Positions 8,330 to 16,584 of a stretch of DNA of 35,251 nucleotides are shown here, piece after piece. How positions within the stretch are numbered: position 1 is the stretch's first letter; each line of letters opens with the position of its first letter. The position numbers and the translations under genes were made by a program. The notes beneath the pieces are model-generated. The model saw only the letters and a list, made by a program, of their open reading frames with translations. It was not told the DNA's origin and ran no database searches. The DNA is from Bacteroidota bacterium (GTDB taxonomy: Bacteria > Bacteroidota > Bacteroidia > Bacteroidales > UBA4417): contig JAKLFM010000031.1 in the NCBI GenBank assembly GCA_022711175.1, positions 1 to 35,251 of the forward strand, given 5' to 3'.

Positions 8330-8556
8330 CAGGGTTGCTCATACATCGACAATCCGGCTAAGCAAAAGCAATGAACTGAAGCCACCCGTCGTTCGTTCGC
8401 ATATCTTTCATTCAAATGCGTGTTCTTATCCTTCATTCGTAATCCTGTAGCTGAGCGAATGCGGTGAACCGAAGCCACCAGTATAAAATTGAATACATCT
8501 ATTCATTAAGCTTCTTCACGTAAACGAAACATTACACCCATGTCTTTCATAATTTA
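8330..8556. other. Gene-free stretch with a degenerate direct repeat
   Basis: No ORF, RNA gene or terminator is evident. A short direct repeat occurs: GAACTGAAGCCACC near 8375 and GAACCGAAGCCACC near 8467. These may be remnants of a dispersed element. Confidence 0.35.
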
Positions 8557-8587
8557 TTGACAATGAGGTAACAATGTTTTACCTTTA
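8557..8587 (+). promoter_or_regulatory. Promoter candidate for the esterase gene
   Basis: TTG at 8557-8559, 20 bases of spacing, then TACCTTTA at 8580-8587. This fits the Bacteroidota -33/-7 layout with one mismatch in the -7 element. It would leave a leader of about 55 bases before the ATG at 8649. Confidence 0.45.
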
Positions 8588-8648
8588 GGCATGGTTATCT
8601 TTACCACACATCTACACAACACATACCTTTTTACCCCCATATGCCGCC

Positions 8649-9587
8649 ATGAAGAAGTTCCCAGTCATGCCCTGCAAGAAACACATAGTTGTGTTTTTGC
8701 TTTCCCTCTTCACTATATCATTAAATACATATCCGCAGGATCTGCCTGCTAACTCCGGCATGCCTGGCTATCCGGCAGCCACAGTGCCACATACCGAGGT
8801 AAGAAGCTTCTATTCAAATATACTTGACCAGGAGATGATCCTGTATATAAAGCTTCCGGGTGATTATAACAAGGATACCACGAGGATTTACCCATGCTGG
8901 TATGGTACGGATGCAAACCTGGCGTTTCCGCTGGTAGCCAATATGTTAGGATTGTTTGATGTGCCGGTCACAGTCGAGCCACAGATTGTTCTGGTCGGTA
9001 TTGCATACAAAATCAGGGATATGGCCGATTGGGGAGCCTGGAGGACAAGAGACCTGACACCGACAAATAATCCTGCCGCTGATAATTACTGGAGTGGTGT
9101 TTTCTCAAAAGTTTCCGGCAGGCAGGTTGAAGTCAGAACAGGAGGAGCAGAAATATTTTATGAATGTATTGCAAAGGAGGTAATCCCATTTGTTGAACTG
9201 AATTACCGTGTATCGCCCAACGGCCGGGCTATTGGGGGATATTCCTTCGGAGGCCTGTTTTCGCTGTATGTATTGTTCCGGCATCCCGAGATGTTCAGCT
9301 TATATTTCGCCGGCAGTCCTTCGATCAGGTACAATAATGGCATACTGTACACTTACGAAAAAGAGTATGATTCATTTCACAATGACCTGAATGCAACGCT
9401 GTTTATGTCGGCAGGAGGATTGGAAGATACAGCCATGGTCAATAATATGTACCGGATGGAGTCGTTGCTCAAATCAAGAAATTACCCCGGATTTAATGTT
9501 ACAACGCAGGTCTTTCCGGGCGAAACGCATCAAACCTGTGTACCGGCAGCATTTATGAGAGCATTTGAAGTTCTGTATAAAAAATGA
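8649..9587 (+). CDS. Secreted esterase of the esterase D / Fes-IroE family
   Basis: 312 residues. The N-terminus (MKKFPVMPCKKH then VVFLLSLFTISLN) looks like a Sec signal peptide, so the protein is exported. The alpha/beta-hydrolase nucleophile is S199 in GGYSFGG; H294 in GETHQT suits the catalytic His, and E259 or D260 in GGLEDT the acid. Features typical of the putative-esterase family are an early YGTDAN segment (the oxyanion region), VGIAY, and RTRDLTPT before a variable lid. Relatives hydrolyse siderophore esters, acyl-glutathione or feruloyl/acetyl esters on polysaccharides. The glycosidase gene nearby makes a carbohydrate esterase role plausible, but the substrate cannot be read from the sequence. 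It appears to be transcribed alone. Confidence 0.85.
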   Translation: MKKFPVMPCKKHIVVFLLSLFTISLNTYPQDLPANSGMPGYPAATVPHTEVRSFYSNILDQEMILYIKLPGDYNKDTTRIYPCWYGTDANLAFPLVANMLGLFDVPVTVEPQIVLVGIAYKIRDMADWGAWRTRDLTPTNNPAADNYWSGVFSKVSGRQVEVRTGGAEIFYECIAKEVIPFVELNYRVSPNGRAIGGYSFGGLFSLYVLFRHPEMFSLYFAGSPSIRYNNGILYTYEKEYDSFHNDLNATLFMSAGGLEDTAMVNNMYRMESLLKSRNYPGFNVTTQVFPGETHQTCVPAAFMRAFEVLYKK

Positions 9588-9667
9588 TCATATAGTGAAA
9601 AGATGTCCAAAAGCTAAAAGCAGGCTTCTGATATCACAAAATGATTAATTTGCTGATGGACTCTCAC

Positions 9668-9874
9668 CTATTTTCTTAAAATTTTATCCAATTCCTTTCC
9701 TTTGGCCAGCTCATCAATAAGCTTGTCGAGACAGCGGATTTTCTGCACGAATTTGTCTTCAATCAGCTTGAACAGGAAGCCGCAAACCACAATAGCTTTA
9801 TCGCCTGTTATGCATCTGTCAACAATTTTGGGAGTTCAAACCGGTACTTTAAAATCCAGGTTCAATTTGGACAT
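9668..9874 (-). pseudogene. Small ORF interrupted by an in-frame TGA
   Basis: On the minus strand an ATG at 9872-9874 opens a 69-codon frame ending with TAG at 9668-9670, broken only by TGA at 9836-9838 (codon 13). It reads MSKLNLDFKVPV, stop, TPKIVDRCITGDKAIVVCG and ends LAKGKELDKILRK. The distal part has normal-looking composition (alternating charged and aliphatic residues, predicted helical), which suggests a once-functional small protein. The family is not recognised. It may instead be noise, or the downstream part may use a different start. Confidence 0.35.
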
Positions 9875-10171
9875 GCAGCTGCTAAAATTCGGCAGGATGT
9901 TGAAAAATTGCCACTTTGCTGACTCATTCTTCATTATGATGGCTGCGATGGTTGTACAGCCATGATTCCTGACGGCATAGCTACAGCCGTTGTCGAAACC
10001 AACGGCAGAAGGCTGCTGGATATCACACCTTCAGGAGCATCCGTCTGCAGCGCACAAGAAATTAGCTTTCTCATCCTGCTATTCAGAAGTTCTGTATCAA
10101 CCGGAAAAATTTGATCTGAAACTTTCTTCAAAATGGCTTGTTTATCTGTTCGTCACACATTAATATTAACA
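9875..10171. other. Stretch with no recognised gene
   Basis: Frames here are short and unlike any family I know. A 51-residue plus-strand frame from 9961 (MIPDGIATAVVETNGRR...) has no supporting context. It may be decayed coding sequence. Confidence 0.3.
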
Positions 10172-11059
10172 ATGGCTAATCAGAAAGACAGCAAGAAAAC
10201 GCGGCTCGTGCCAAAAGAAAGTAGTCCCCGCAAAGATAATTCGGAAAAACCAGTAACAGCCGCAGTTAGCCCAAATGAATCTGAAACTGTACCCATGGAA
10301 ACACATGCACATCACCTTCACAAAGCGCCGGGGAAAGGTTTCCGGCATTACATGTTCGAGTTTTTAATGCTATTCCTGGCAATAACCCTTGGTTTCTTCG
10401 TTGAAAATCAGCGCGAACACTACCTTGAACATAAGAGAGCCATTGAATACTTGCGGTCTCTATCCGAAGACTTCAGGGCTGACACAGCTTTTATCCAGCG
10501 TACGATTGACGAGAAGGAATGGATATCAGAAAAATACGACAGTGTGCTACAGGTTATGTATTCGCCTGATGCACACCGGTATAATAATCTTTACTACTAT
10601 GTGGCCAAGTATCTGAAAATAAATGATGTTTTTACACCGCAGGATGTCACTTACCAGCAGTTGCGCAGTTCGGGCAATTTCAGGTACATCAGGAACCTGG
10701 AACTTTATAAAAAGGTTGCTTCGTACTACAATCTTTACGACCGCTATACCGATACGGAAATCGGCTTTGGTAACATCCGTGATGAATCCCTGACACAAAT
10801 GGAATTGAAGTTGTTCAATATCAGCCAACTGTACAGCCTTTACAATAGATTTGGCACCAACTTTTATGATCTGGTGTGCCGGCCTGATTCGACCCTAGAA
10901 CAGGTAAAATTCGGAGATCATGATCGTGCATTATTTTACCTTAAAGTATCTGAAGCGAATGAACGTGCCAATGCCAATATTGCTTTTTTAAAATGGCTGA
11001 AAGATCAGGCGGTGGGGGTACTGAAGGAGATCGAAAATGAATATCATCCGGCTGATTAA
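10172..11059 (+). CDS. Membrane-anchored protein, DUF6090-like
   Basis: 295 residues from the ATG at 10172; an upstream in-frame ATG at 10133 would add MACLSVRHTLILT, which looks less natural. Residues 1-55 are polar, low-complexity and Lys/Pro/Glu-rich. Then comes HHLHKAPGKGFRHYMFEFLMLFLAITLGFFVENQREHY, the conserved opening of a Bacteroidota family (a single membrane span followed by ENQREHY). The remainder is helical, with many aromatic residues and YLRSLSEDFRADTAFIQRTI in the expected place. Family members are of unknown function and often occur alone, as here. The N-terminal extension before the membrane span is longer than I remember for the family. Confidence 0.7.
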   Translation: MANQKDSKKTRLVPKESSPRKDNSEKPVTAAVSPNESETVPMETHAHHLHKAPGKGFRHYMFEFLMLFLAITLGFFVENQREHYLEHKRAIEYLRSLSEDFRADTAFIQRTIDEKEWISEKYDSVLQVMYSPDAHRYNNLYYYVAKYLKINDVFTPQDVTYQQLRSSGNFRYIRNLELYKKVASYYNLYDRYTDTEIGFGNIRDESLTQMELKLFNISQLYSLYNRFGTNFYDLVCRPDSTLEQVKFGDHDRALFYLKVSEANERANANIAFLKWLKDQAVGVLKEIENEYHPAD

Positions 11060-11222
11060 CAGGACTATATCTAGTCTTATTGAAGTAATTCAGTCAGTAG
11101 CTATTCTATAATAATAATTGACAATAACTAAACTGATTCACCAGGAATAGGTCGTAATGAGGTGCTTATGATTTATTATTAGTCAATTTCCTGGTAGTAA
11201 AAGATTAACAAATTCGTTCACT

Positions 11223-13294
11223 TTATCTGGCAATTATTAGCTTTCCGGTTCTGACAATTCCGTTGGCTTCCAACTTCAGAATGTAAATTCCGTCCTGAAC
11301 CTTCCTGCTATTTTCATCAACTCCATTCCAGGTTATTGTATTCAGCCCCTGATTTAAATATTTGTCAGCCAAAGTGATTATCGACTTTCCAAAAAGATCA
11401 TAAACAGTAAGTTTAACAGCTGATCTTTCAGGTAAACCGAAGGTTATATTCGTTGAGGACGCAATGGGATTTGGAGCTATGCTGAAAACTGATATTTCAT
11501 TACCTTTTTGCCTGTTATCAACAGAAACAGGAGCATCGGTGTAGAGATACAGTGCCAAATCAACATTAAAATCAGGGATGTCAAGTTCAATACTTCCAGT
11601 GGTTACATCAATGTTTCCTGAACTGACCAAAGATCCGGTTGTCGGATCGAACCACCTTAACACCCATGACTCATCAGGAAGAGTAAGATTAATTTTTTCA
11701 TTTGATGTATTGCTGGTATGATTGGTATAGTGATTAAAGTAAAACATGTATTCCCTTGTGTTTCCTATACCGTGGGCACGAATTTCAGAATTGTTGTTGA
11801 CCATAGAGAATATCTCACTCACCGGGGACATCGATTTGTAATCCCTGATATTTGAAGTTATTGAATGAAAGCTATTCATCCAATCGAACGTTTCCATGTT
11901 ATACTGAATACCTGTTTGAGAATTATCGCCTCTTAACCAGTATAATGCCGATCCGCCGGATACAAAGGCGGTCCAATATCCAATTCTGTCAAAATAATGG
12001 CCTTCGGGAGGAATGTTGGTTTCATAATTTCCGCTGCCAAATTCTCCAATATTGATGGGTTTCTCATATTTTTCATAAAAAAAGACATCTGTTCGCTGAG
12101 TAATGAATCCATATTAAATTCAGTATATCCGAATAGAGGATAAACATGAAAATCAACAATCTCATTTGACGCCAGATCATGCAATTCGGAATCATATGAA
12201 TAATCGTAACCCCAGTACGATTCAACATGCGCCCTGCCGTATGGATCGCTGTTTGTTATGACTGTGTCAAGCGAATTTAGCCAATCGGCTGAAGTGTATT
12301 TCCCCCATTCATTGTTATACTCCCATGCAATAATGTTGCGAAATGCAGCATACCGGTTCACAACATACCTTACGTATTTCTTGACATATTCGTGTCCCTC
12401 ATCATTCGCTGTGGTGTACATATTCGTCGGATTTGTATAATAACCACCATTTTCCACACTCCAGGGAGATTGATTAAAAAAATAACCGACCAGATCCTCA
12501 TGAATCGTAAAAAGACATGGATACAGGTTCACTCCGTTTTGGGCCGCTCTGCTGAGCCATTTGTCAATTAACCTGGCATTGTCAACATCATACCTGTCGA
12601 GGCCTCCTGAATTGTATAATAAATTGGCACAACCCTCAAAAGGATTCCATTCAAATACCGGTGGAGCCCAGGTTTGGTGAAACATTTGTAAACGATACGC
12701 ATTAATATTCTTTGATGCCAGGTATTGCCACATGATTTCAGTCATCAAAGAATCAGCGGGATAGGGACCATTGGGAATTCCGAGGACAGCAGCAGTAACA
12801 CCGGGAGTATGCCCGTTAATTCCGTTTACGATCATATAGGTGCTATCACTGAACATGAACCGGTAAGGGTTTGAATCGCTTATGTTAATAAACCCATGAT
12901 TTCCCTCCTGTGCCGGAAGGCATTCCATCGAACCGTTGAACACCTGGCTGACAGCATTTGAATGAAAGGTTACTGAATAATTCCAGATTCCCGATTGTGT
13001 TGGCGAGAAGCGTAGCTTCCATGTATTAGTGTCGAAATAAAATCCTTCCATTTTGAGAACCTGTGATGAAGGCCCTGTGAAAATGCCTGTTATCGTTACA
13101 TCCCAGAAAGGATTGGTAAAAACGCTCTCATCACTATCAAAACTAAGTTCATAAATACTCCATTTTGAAGCAGAGTTGGGTTCAGGGACTGTTATGGTGA
13201 CCTGTCCGGAAACAGCTACTCCTGAGAGGAGCAAAGTAATTGCAAGGAAAATTCTAAGGTTTTTAACAAACCGGATGTGATACAATTTTGTCAT
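11223..13294 (-). pseudogene. Secreted glycoside hydrolase (DUF5060 + GH5-like barrel + T9SS tail), frameshifted
   Basis: Two minus-strand frames form one gene. The first (11933-13294) has a signal peptide (FLAITLLLSGVAVSGQ), a DUF5060-like N-terminal beta domain (PNSASKWSIYELSFDS...), and a barrel with the acid/base motif AWEYNNEWG. At the A7 run 12077-12083 (T7 on the coding strand) the meaningful reading moves to the -1 frame: YEKYEKPINIGEFGSGNYE, containing the presumed nucleophile Glu, then a beta domain and a type A T9SS sorting domain (APNPIASSTNITFGLPE ... YILKLEANGIVRTGKLIIAR) ending at 11223. Without the shift the product stops shortly after and lacks the second catalytic Glu and the secretion tail. 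Loss of one T, a sequencing error, or true -1 slippage would all fit. The intact protein would be an exported plant- or algal-polysaccharide enzyme. Confidence 0.82.
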
Positions 13295-13680
13295 TATCTT
13301 AGGTTTACAGGTAAATAAATTTCAGTAAATGATTGTGAAAAGTAATGTAGTGAGCAGCGTCACCCGCCGCGAATTCAATGTGCTAATTAACAATAGCTGA
13401 GCCCTTTTTGTTTGAATTAAAGGTATTAATACTACGCTAACCGGGGCTACTCCTGTCATAGCTTCTTGTAACTTATACTACCTGCCATAAGAATGCCTTG
13501 CTGGTTAATTCTAGGTTACAAATTTGATAGTTATGTTATCAAAGAGCAACCCATAGGCAGTTCAAAACCGGTGCGTCCTTCGCTTCATTTAGTTCCCAGC
13601 CTGTTCATCAGCCTTTCACCCTCAAAACCGGTGATCTACTTTTGCTAAAAAGTGGTGAAAATAAATTTGCCAGTTACACT
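13295..13680. other. Gene-free stretch before the repeat array
   Basis: No credible ORF or RNA gene. The 12-base direct repeat TCAAAACCGGTG occurs at 13562-13573 and 13622-13633, 60 bases apart, just before the 21-bp array begins. Confidence 0.4.
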
Positions 13681-14148
13681 CAGGACGCTTATGCAAAGAC
13701 CCAGGACGATTGTGCAAAGACTCAGGACGATTGTGCAAAGACTCAGGACGGTTGTGCAAAGGCTCAGGACGGTTGTGCAAAGGCTCAGGACGCTTGTGCA
13801 AAGACTCAGGACGCTTGTGCAAAGACTCAAGACGCTTGTGCAAAGACTCAGGACGGTTGAGCAAAGACTCAGGACGCTTGTGCAAAGACTCAGGACGCTT
13901 GTGCAAAGACTCAGGACGCTTGTGCAAACACTCAGGACGGTTGTGCAAAGACTCAGGACGCTTGTGCAAAGACTCAGGACGCTTGTGCAAAGGCTCAGGA
14001 CGCTTGTGCAAAGGCTCAGGACGCTTGTGCAAAGACTCAGGACGATTGTGCAAAGACTCAGGACGCTTGTGCAAAGGCTCAGGACGCTTGTGCAAAGACT
14101 CAGGACACTTGCGCAAACTCTCAGGATGTTCAGCACGACGGCCGAGGT
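13681..14148. repeat. 21-bp tandem repeat array, left arm
   Basis: Twenty-one consecutive 21-base units (13681-14121) and a degraded 22nd, with no insertion or deletion; the core is ACGCTTGTGCAAA followed by GACTCAGG. Copies differ only by substitutions, concentrated at the base after ACG (C, G or A) and in the AAGACT/AAGGCT segment. Because 21 is a multiple of three, several frames on both strands stay open through the array; these are not convincing genes. There are no unique spacers, so it is not CRISPR. A period of 21 is also about two turns of B-DNA. Confidence 0.92.
14141..14148. repeat. Target site duplication, left copy (GCCGAGGT)
   Basis: GCCGAGGT directly precedes the IS end and recurs at 15634-15641 directly after the other end. 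Eight bases is the usual duplication for IS256-family elements. Confidence 0.85.
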
Positions 14149-14185
14149 GGGAGTGTAAAATAAACTGTGTCAGCTGAGTTTTTAA

Positions 14186-14193
14186 TAGATTTG
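14186..14193 (+). promoter_or_regulatory. -7 element TAGATTTG inside the IS arm
   Basis: Exact TAnnTTTG match on the plus strand, antisense to the transposase gene and just before a block of hairpins ending in a terminator. No clear -33 TTG is found. Confidence 0.35.
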
Positions 14194-14196
14194 TAC

Positions 14197-14307
14197 GTCG
14201 GGCTAAACGGACACAGGCTCTGCTGGGGAGCAACCTGTGAAGGGATAATCCCGACCGATGGGATTAATTTCCACAAAGTGCTGCCATTAAAAGTAGCACT
14301 TTTTTTA
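14197..14307 (+). ncRNA. Putative structured small RNA in the IS256 3' arm
   Basis: About 110 bases between a -7 promoter match and a terminator. Visible pairings: GTCGGG 14197-14202 with CCCGAC 14250-14255; CACAGGCTC 14212-14220 with GAG plus CCTGTG (14228-14239, a CAA bulge between); TAATCCC 14246-14252 with GGGATTA 14260-14266. The CCC at 14250-14252 can join either the first or the third helix, so the two are mutually exclusive. The last hairpin is the terminator. No known RNA family is recognised. It may be a regulator of transposition, a transposase 3'-end structure read from the other strand, or chance. Confidence 0.35.
14277..14307 (+). terminator. Rho-independent terminator in the IS arm
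   Basis: AGTGCTGC (14277-14284) pairs with GTAGCACT (14293-14300) over an 8-base loop, with one G-U pair, followed by T7 at 14301-14307. Confidence 0.6.
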
Positions 14308-14358
14308 TGGGAAATAAATCTTTGAGCAATATGCCTTAAAAAACCCAACATTGCTTTT

Positions 14359-15579
14359 TTAGTTTATGTTAATTCTGGCCCTTTCCCCGAATATAATATC
14401 AAGCTGGGTTGATACCAAGCCCCAGTTTGGTATGGGCTGGGTCCATTTTTCCACAAGGTTCTGGGTTGCAAGGAATATGAGTTTGAGCAAAGCCATATCA
14501 CTGGTAAAAGCTCCTTTTGTTTTGGTGACTTTACGTACCTGGCGATGAAACCCTTCGATGGTATTTGTAGTGTACATTATACGGCGGATTTCTGGAGGGT
14601 ATTTGAAAAAGTTGCTCAGGTTCTCCCAGTTATTTCGCCAGGAAGTAAATACAGGTGCGTATTTTTTGCCCCATTTAGCTTCCATGGTTTCCAGGTTATC
14701 TTCGGCTTCTTGCTTTGTTGTTGCCTGATATACTGTTCGTAAATCGGCTATGAATGCCCTACTGTCTTTATAAACTACAAACTTTATCGTGTTCCTTATC
14801 TGGTGAACAATACAGGGTTGCACTTCTGTTGAAGGGAATACAGTGTCGATTGCTTCTTTAAACCCTTTAAGGTTATCAATGCTGGCAATCAAAATATCTT
14901 CAACCCCACGGGCTTTTAAATCGTTGAGCACCTGTAGCCAAAACCGGGCACCTTCGCTTTCCGAGACATACATGCCCAGCAGGTCTTTGATGCCTTTGTT
15001 GTTCAGCCCTAAGATATTGTATACGGCTCGGGTTACTACCCTTCCATCTTCCCTCACTTTATAATGCATGGCATCCATCCATACGAAGGTATATAAGCTT
15101 TCCAAGGGGCGTTGTTGCCATTCTTTTATCATTGGGATTACCCTGTCGGTAATATTGCTCAAGGTGGTGGCTGAGATGGTAAACCCATATGTTTCTTCTA
15201 CAAAATCACATATATCCCGTGTGCTTACCCCCTTTCCGTATAGTCGCAATATCCTGCTTTCCAGCTCATCATTTATGATTACTTGTCTTTTGCCAACCAG
15301 TTCCGGCTCAAATGTGCCATTCCGATCTCTGGGAGTTTCAAGTTCAAACTCCCCGCCAGTACTCTTCACCATTTTCCTTGATTTTCCATTACGACGATTG
15401 CCTGCTGTGCGTTCATGCTCATTCATATGGCCATCCATTTCGCCTTGTAGCATCTCTTCCAGCATTTGCTTTAATAAAGGCTGAAAAACGCCCTCTGGGC
15501 CCGAAATAGGCACTCCTCGTTTTAGCTTTTCCATGGCTTCCCTTTTGAATGCCTCGTAGTCAAATTTGTTCTCTTCCAT
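14359..15579 (-). CDS. IS256-family (mutator-type) transposase
   Basis: 406 residues from the ATG at 15579; a GTG at 15615 is in frame but lies in the terminal repeat, so I prefer the ATG (MEENKFDYEAF). The N-terminal part holds the helical DNA-binding region and the KGVSTRDICDFVEETYG segment common to the family. The DDE triad is visible: D in FVWMDAMHYKV, D in IASIDNLKGF and E in TNTIEGFHRQVRK. C-H residues in QPCIVHQIRNT match the family's insertion region. Full length for IS256-type enzymes (about 390-420) and without internal stops. It catalyses excision and integration of its element through the flanking inverted repeats. Confidence 0.95.
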   Translation of the reverse strand: MEENKFDYEAFKREAMEKLKRGVPISGPEGVFQPLLKQMLEEMLQGEMDGHMNEHERTAGNRRNGKSRKMVKSTGGEFELETPRDRNGTFEPELVGKRQVIINDELESRILRLYGKGVSTRDICDFVEETYGFTISATTLSNITDRVIPMIKEWQQRPLESLYTFVWMDAMHYKVREDGRVVTRAVYNILGLNNKGIKDLLGMYVSESEGARFWLQVLNDLKARGVEDILIASIDNLKGFKEAIDTVFPSTEVQPCIVHQIRNTIKFVVYKDSRAFIADLRTVYQATTKQEAEDNLETMEAKWGKKYAPVFTSWRNNWENLSNFFKYPPEIRRIMYTTNTIEGFHRQVRKVTKTKGAFTSDMALLKLIFLATQNLVEKWTQPIPNWGLVSTQLDIIFGERARININ

Positions 15580-15633
15580 AGTGGTGTCAAGTTTAAGAAT
15601 TTTAATCCTTGACACAGTTTATTTTACAGTCTC

Positions 15634-15641
15634 GCCGAGGT
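15634..15641. repeat. Target site duplication, right copy (GCCGAGGT)
   Basis: Exact second copy of the 8-base sequence at 14141-14148. Confidence 0.85.
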
Positions 15642-15876
15642 CGGATGTACAAAGCCTGATCACGATTGTACAAAACCTGAACGCGCTTGTACTAACCCCG
15701 AACACGCTTGTATATAACCTGAACACGCTTGTACCAAACCTGAACACGCTTGTACAAATCCTGAACGCGCTTGTACAAAACCTGAACGCGCTTGTACAAA
15801 ACCTGAACACGCTTGTACAAAACCCGAACACGCTTGTATAAAACCTGAACACGCTTGTATAAAACCTAAACGCGGG
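15642..15876. repeat. 21-bp tandem repeat array, right arm
   Basis: Ten full 21-base units (15650-15859) and one partial, with core ACGCTTGTACAAA followed by ACCTGAAC. Spacing is again exactly 21 without indels. Aligned with the left-arm unit, 14 of 21 positions agree, including GCTTGT and CAAA. If the IS and one target duplication are removed, the nearest CAAA cores of the two arms are 43 bases apart, that is two units plus one base. The arms therefore look like one diverged array split by the IS. Confidence 0.88.
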
Positions 15877-16004
15877 TAATGTTAAGATTGGGAATGTCCA
15901 AAAAAGTGTGTAAATTTAATACCGGGCAACGATGAACATGGACAAAAATACTCAAAGGGCAGGTTGATGTTGCCCGGCATGGGATGCTTCACCATAATTT
16001 TCAT

Positions 16005-16012
16005 TATCTTTG
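16005..16012 (+). promoter_or_regulatory. -7 element TATCTTTG before the GreA/Rnk-like gene
   Basis: Exact TAnnTTTG match 27 bases before the ATG at 16040. No clear -33 TTG. Confidence 0.5.
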
Positions 16013-16039
16013 TGAATATGCATAACCAATAAATTAGAA

Positions 16040-16450
16040 ATGAGCAGATTAATTATCAACCGACTCGATTATGCGAGGATTAAGAAATGCATCTCTGATG
16101 CCAGTCAATCAAGAACTATACGAAAGGAAGAAGCCGAGAAACTCCTCGATGAACTCGGAGCAGCTAAAATTGTTGAACCCCAGGATATTCCTTCGGATGT
16201 AGTCACCATGAATTCAATTGTGAAGCTGAGCTTTATGAACAACGACAGGCGGGTGCAGTTACAAATCGTTTACCCTGACCAGGCCAACCTGAAGAACAAT
16301 AAAATTTCGATTCTATCACCTGTCGCTACAGCGCTTATCGGATATAAAGCCGGTGATGAAATTGAATGGGTTGTACCCGCGGGCCTCACCAGGATAAGGA
16401 TTGATGAAATAACCTACCAGCCCGAGGCTGCCGGCGACTATGATCTGTAA
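16040..16450 (+). CDS. GreA/GreB-family (Rnk-like) transcription factor
   Basis: 136 residues. A short helical N-terminus (residues 1-45, LIINRLDYARIKKCISDA...) is followed by the FKBP-like GreA/GreB C-terminal domain: VVTMNSIVKLSFMNN, then the conserved LSPVATALIGYKAGDEIEWVVPAG segment. The long N-terminal coiled coil of true GreA is absent, so it resembles Rnk, the nucleoside-diphosphate-kinase regulator that competes for the RNA polymerase secondary channel. It has its own promoter-like element and a strong terminator, so it is a single-gene unit. Its exact role in Bacteroidota is not established. Confidence 0.88.
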   Translation: MSRLIINRLDYARIKKCISDASQSRTIRKEEAEKLLDELGAAKIVEPQDIPSDVVTMNSIVKLSFMNNDRRVQLQIVYPDQANLKNNKISILSPVATALIGYKAGDEIEWVVPAGLTRIRIDEITYQPEAAGDYDL

Positions 16451-16495
16451 TCCGGTACATTCAGTTGAGCAGACAGTAACAGGCTTGCGAAATAA

Positions 16496-16529
16496 AAGAA
16501 GGTCACTGCGAAGGTGGCCTTCTTTTTTT
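16496..16529 (+). terminator. Rho-independent terminator after the GreA/Rnk-like gene
   Basis: AAGAAGGTCAC (16496-16506) pairs with GTGGCCTTCTT (16514-16524) with one G-U pair over a 7-base loop, followed by a T run to 16529. Confidence 0.85.
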
Positions 16530-16584
16530 AGAATATATCGTTACGTGGGATAATTTCCTTAAGCGATGATCACCCGGCCCGCCA

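Larger units (their letters stand above)
14149..15633 (-). mobile_element. Complete IS256-family insertion sequence, 1485 bp
   Basis: The element is bounded by 8-bp direct repeats and by terminal inverted repeats: TGTAAAATAAACTGTGTC at 14154-14171 is exactly complementary to 15611-15628, and the outermost five bases (GGGAG against GAGAC when read inward) are partly matched. Inside are one mutator-type transposase on the minus strand and a 210-base non-coding arm after its stop. It is inserted in the middle of a 21-bp tandem array. Intact ends, target duplication and an open transposase suggest a fairly recent and perhaps active copy. Confidence 0.92.

Noticed and set aside
13622..14233. Several long overlapping frames on both strands through the 21-bp array
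   Set aside because: A 21-base unit keeps any stop-free frame open; at least four frames are open at once, there is no signal peptide or promoter, and the frames extend into the IS end.
14130..14351. 73-residue minus-strand frame in the IS arm
   Set aside because: It crosses the IS boundary and the terminal repeat and lies over the hairpin block; it has no family resemblance.
13681..15876. CRISPR array
   Set aside because: Repeats are contiguous with no unique spacers and no cas gene is nearby.
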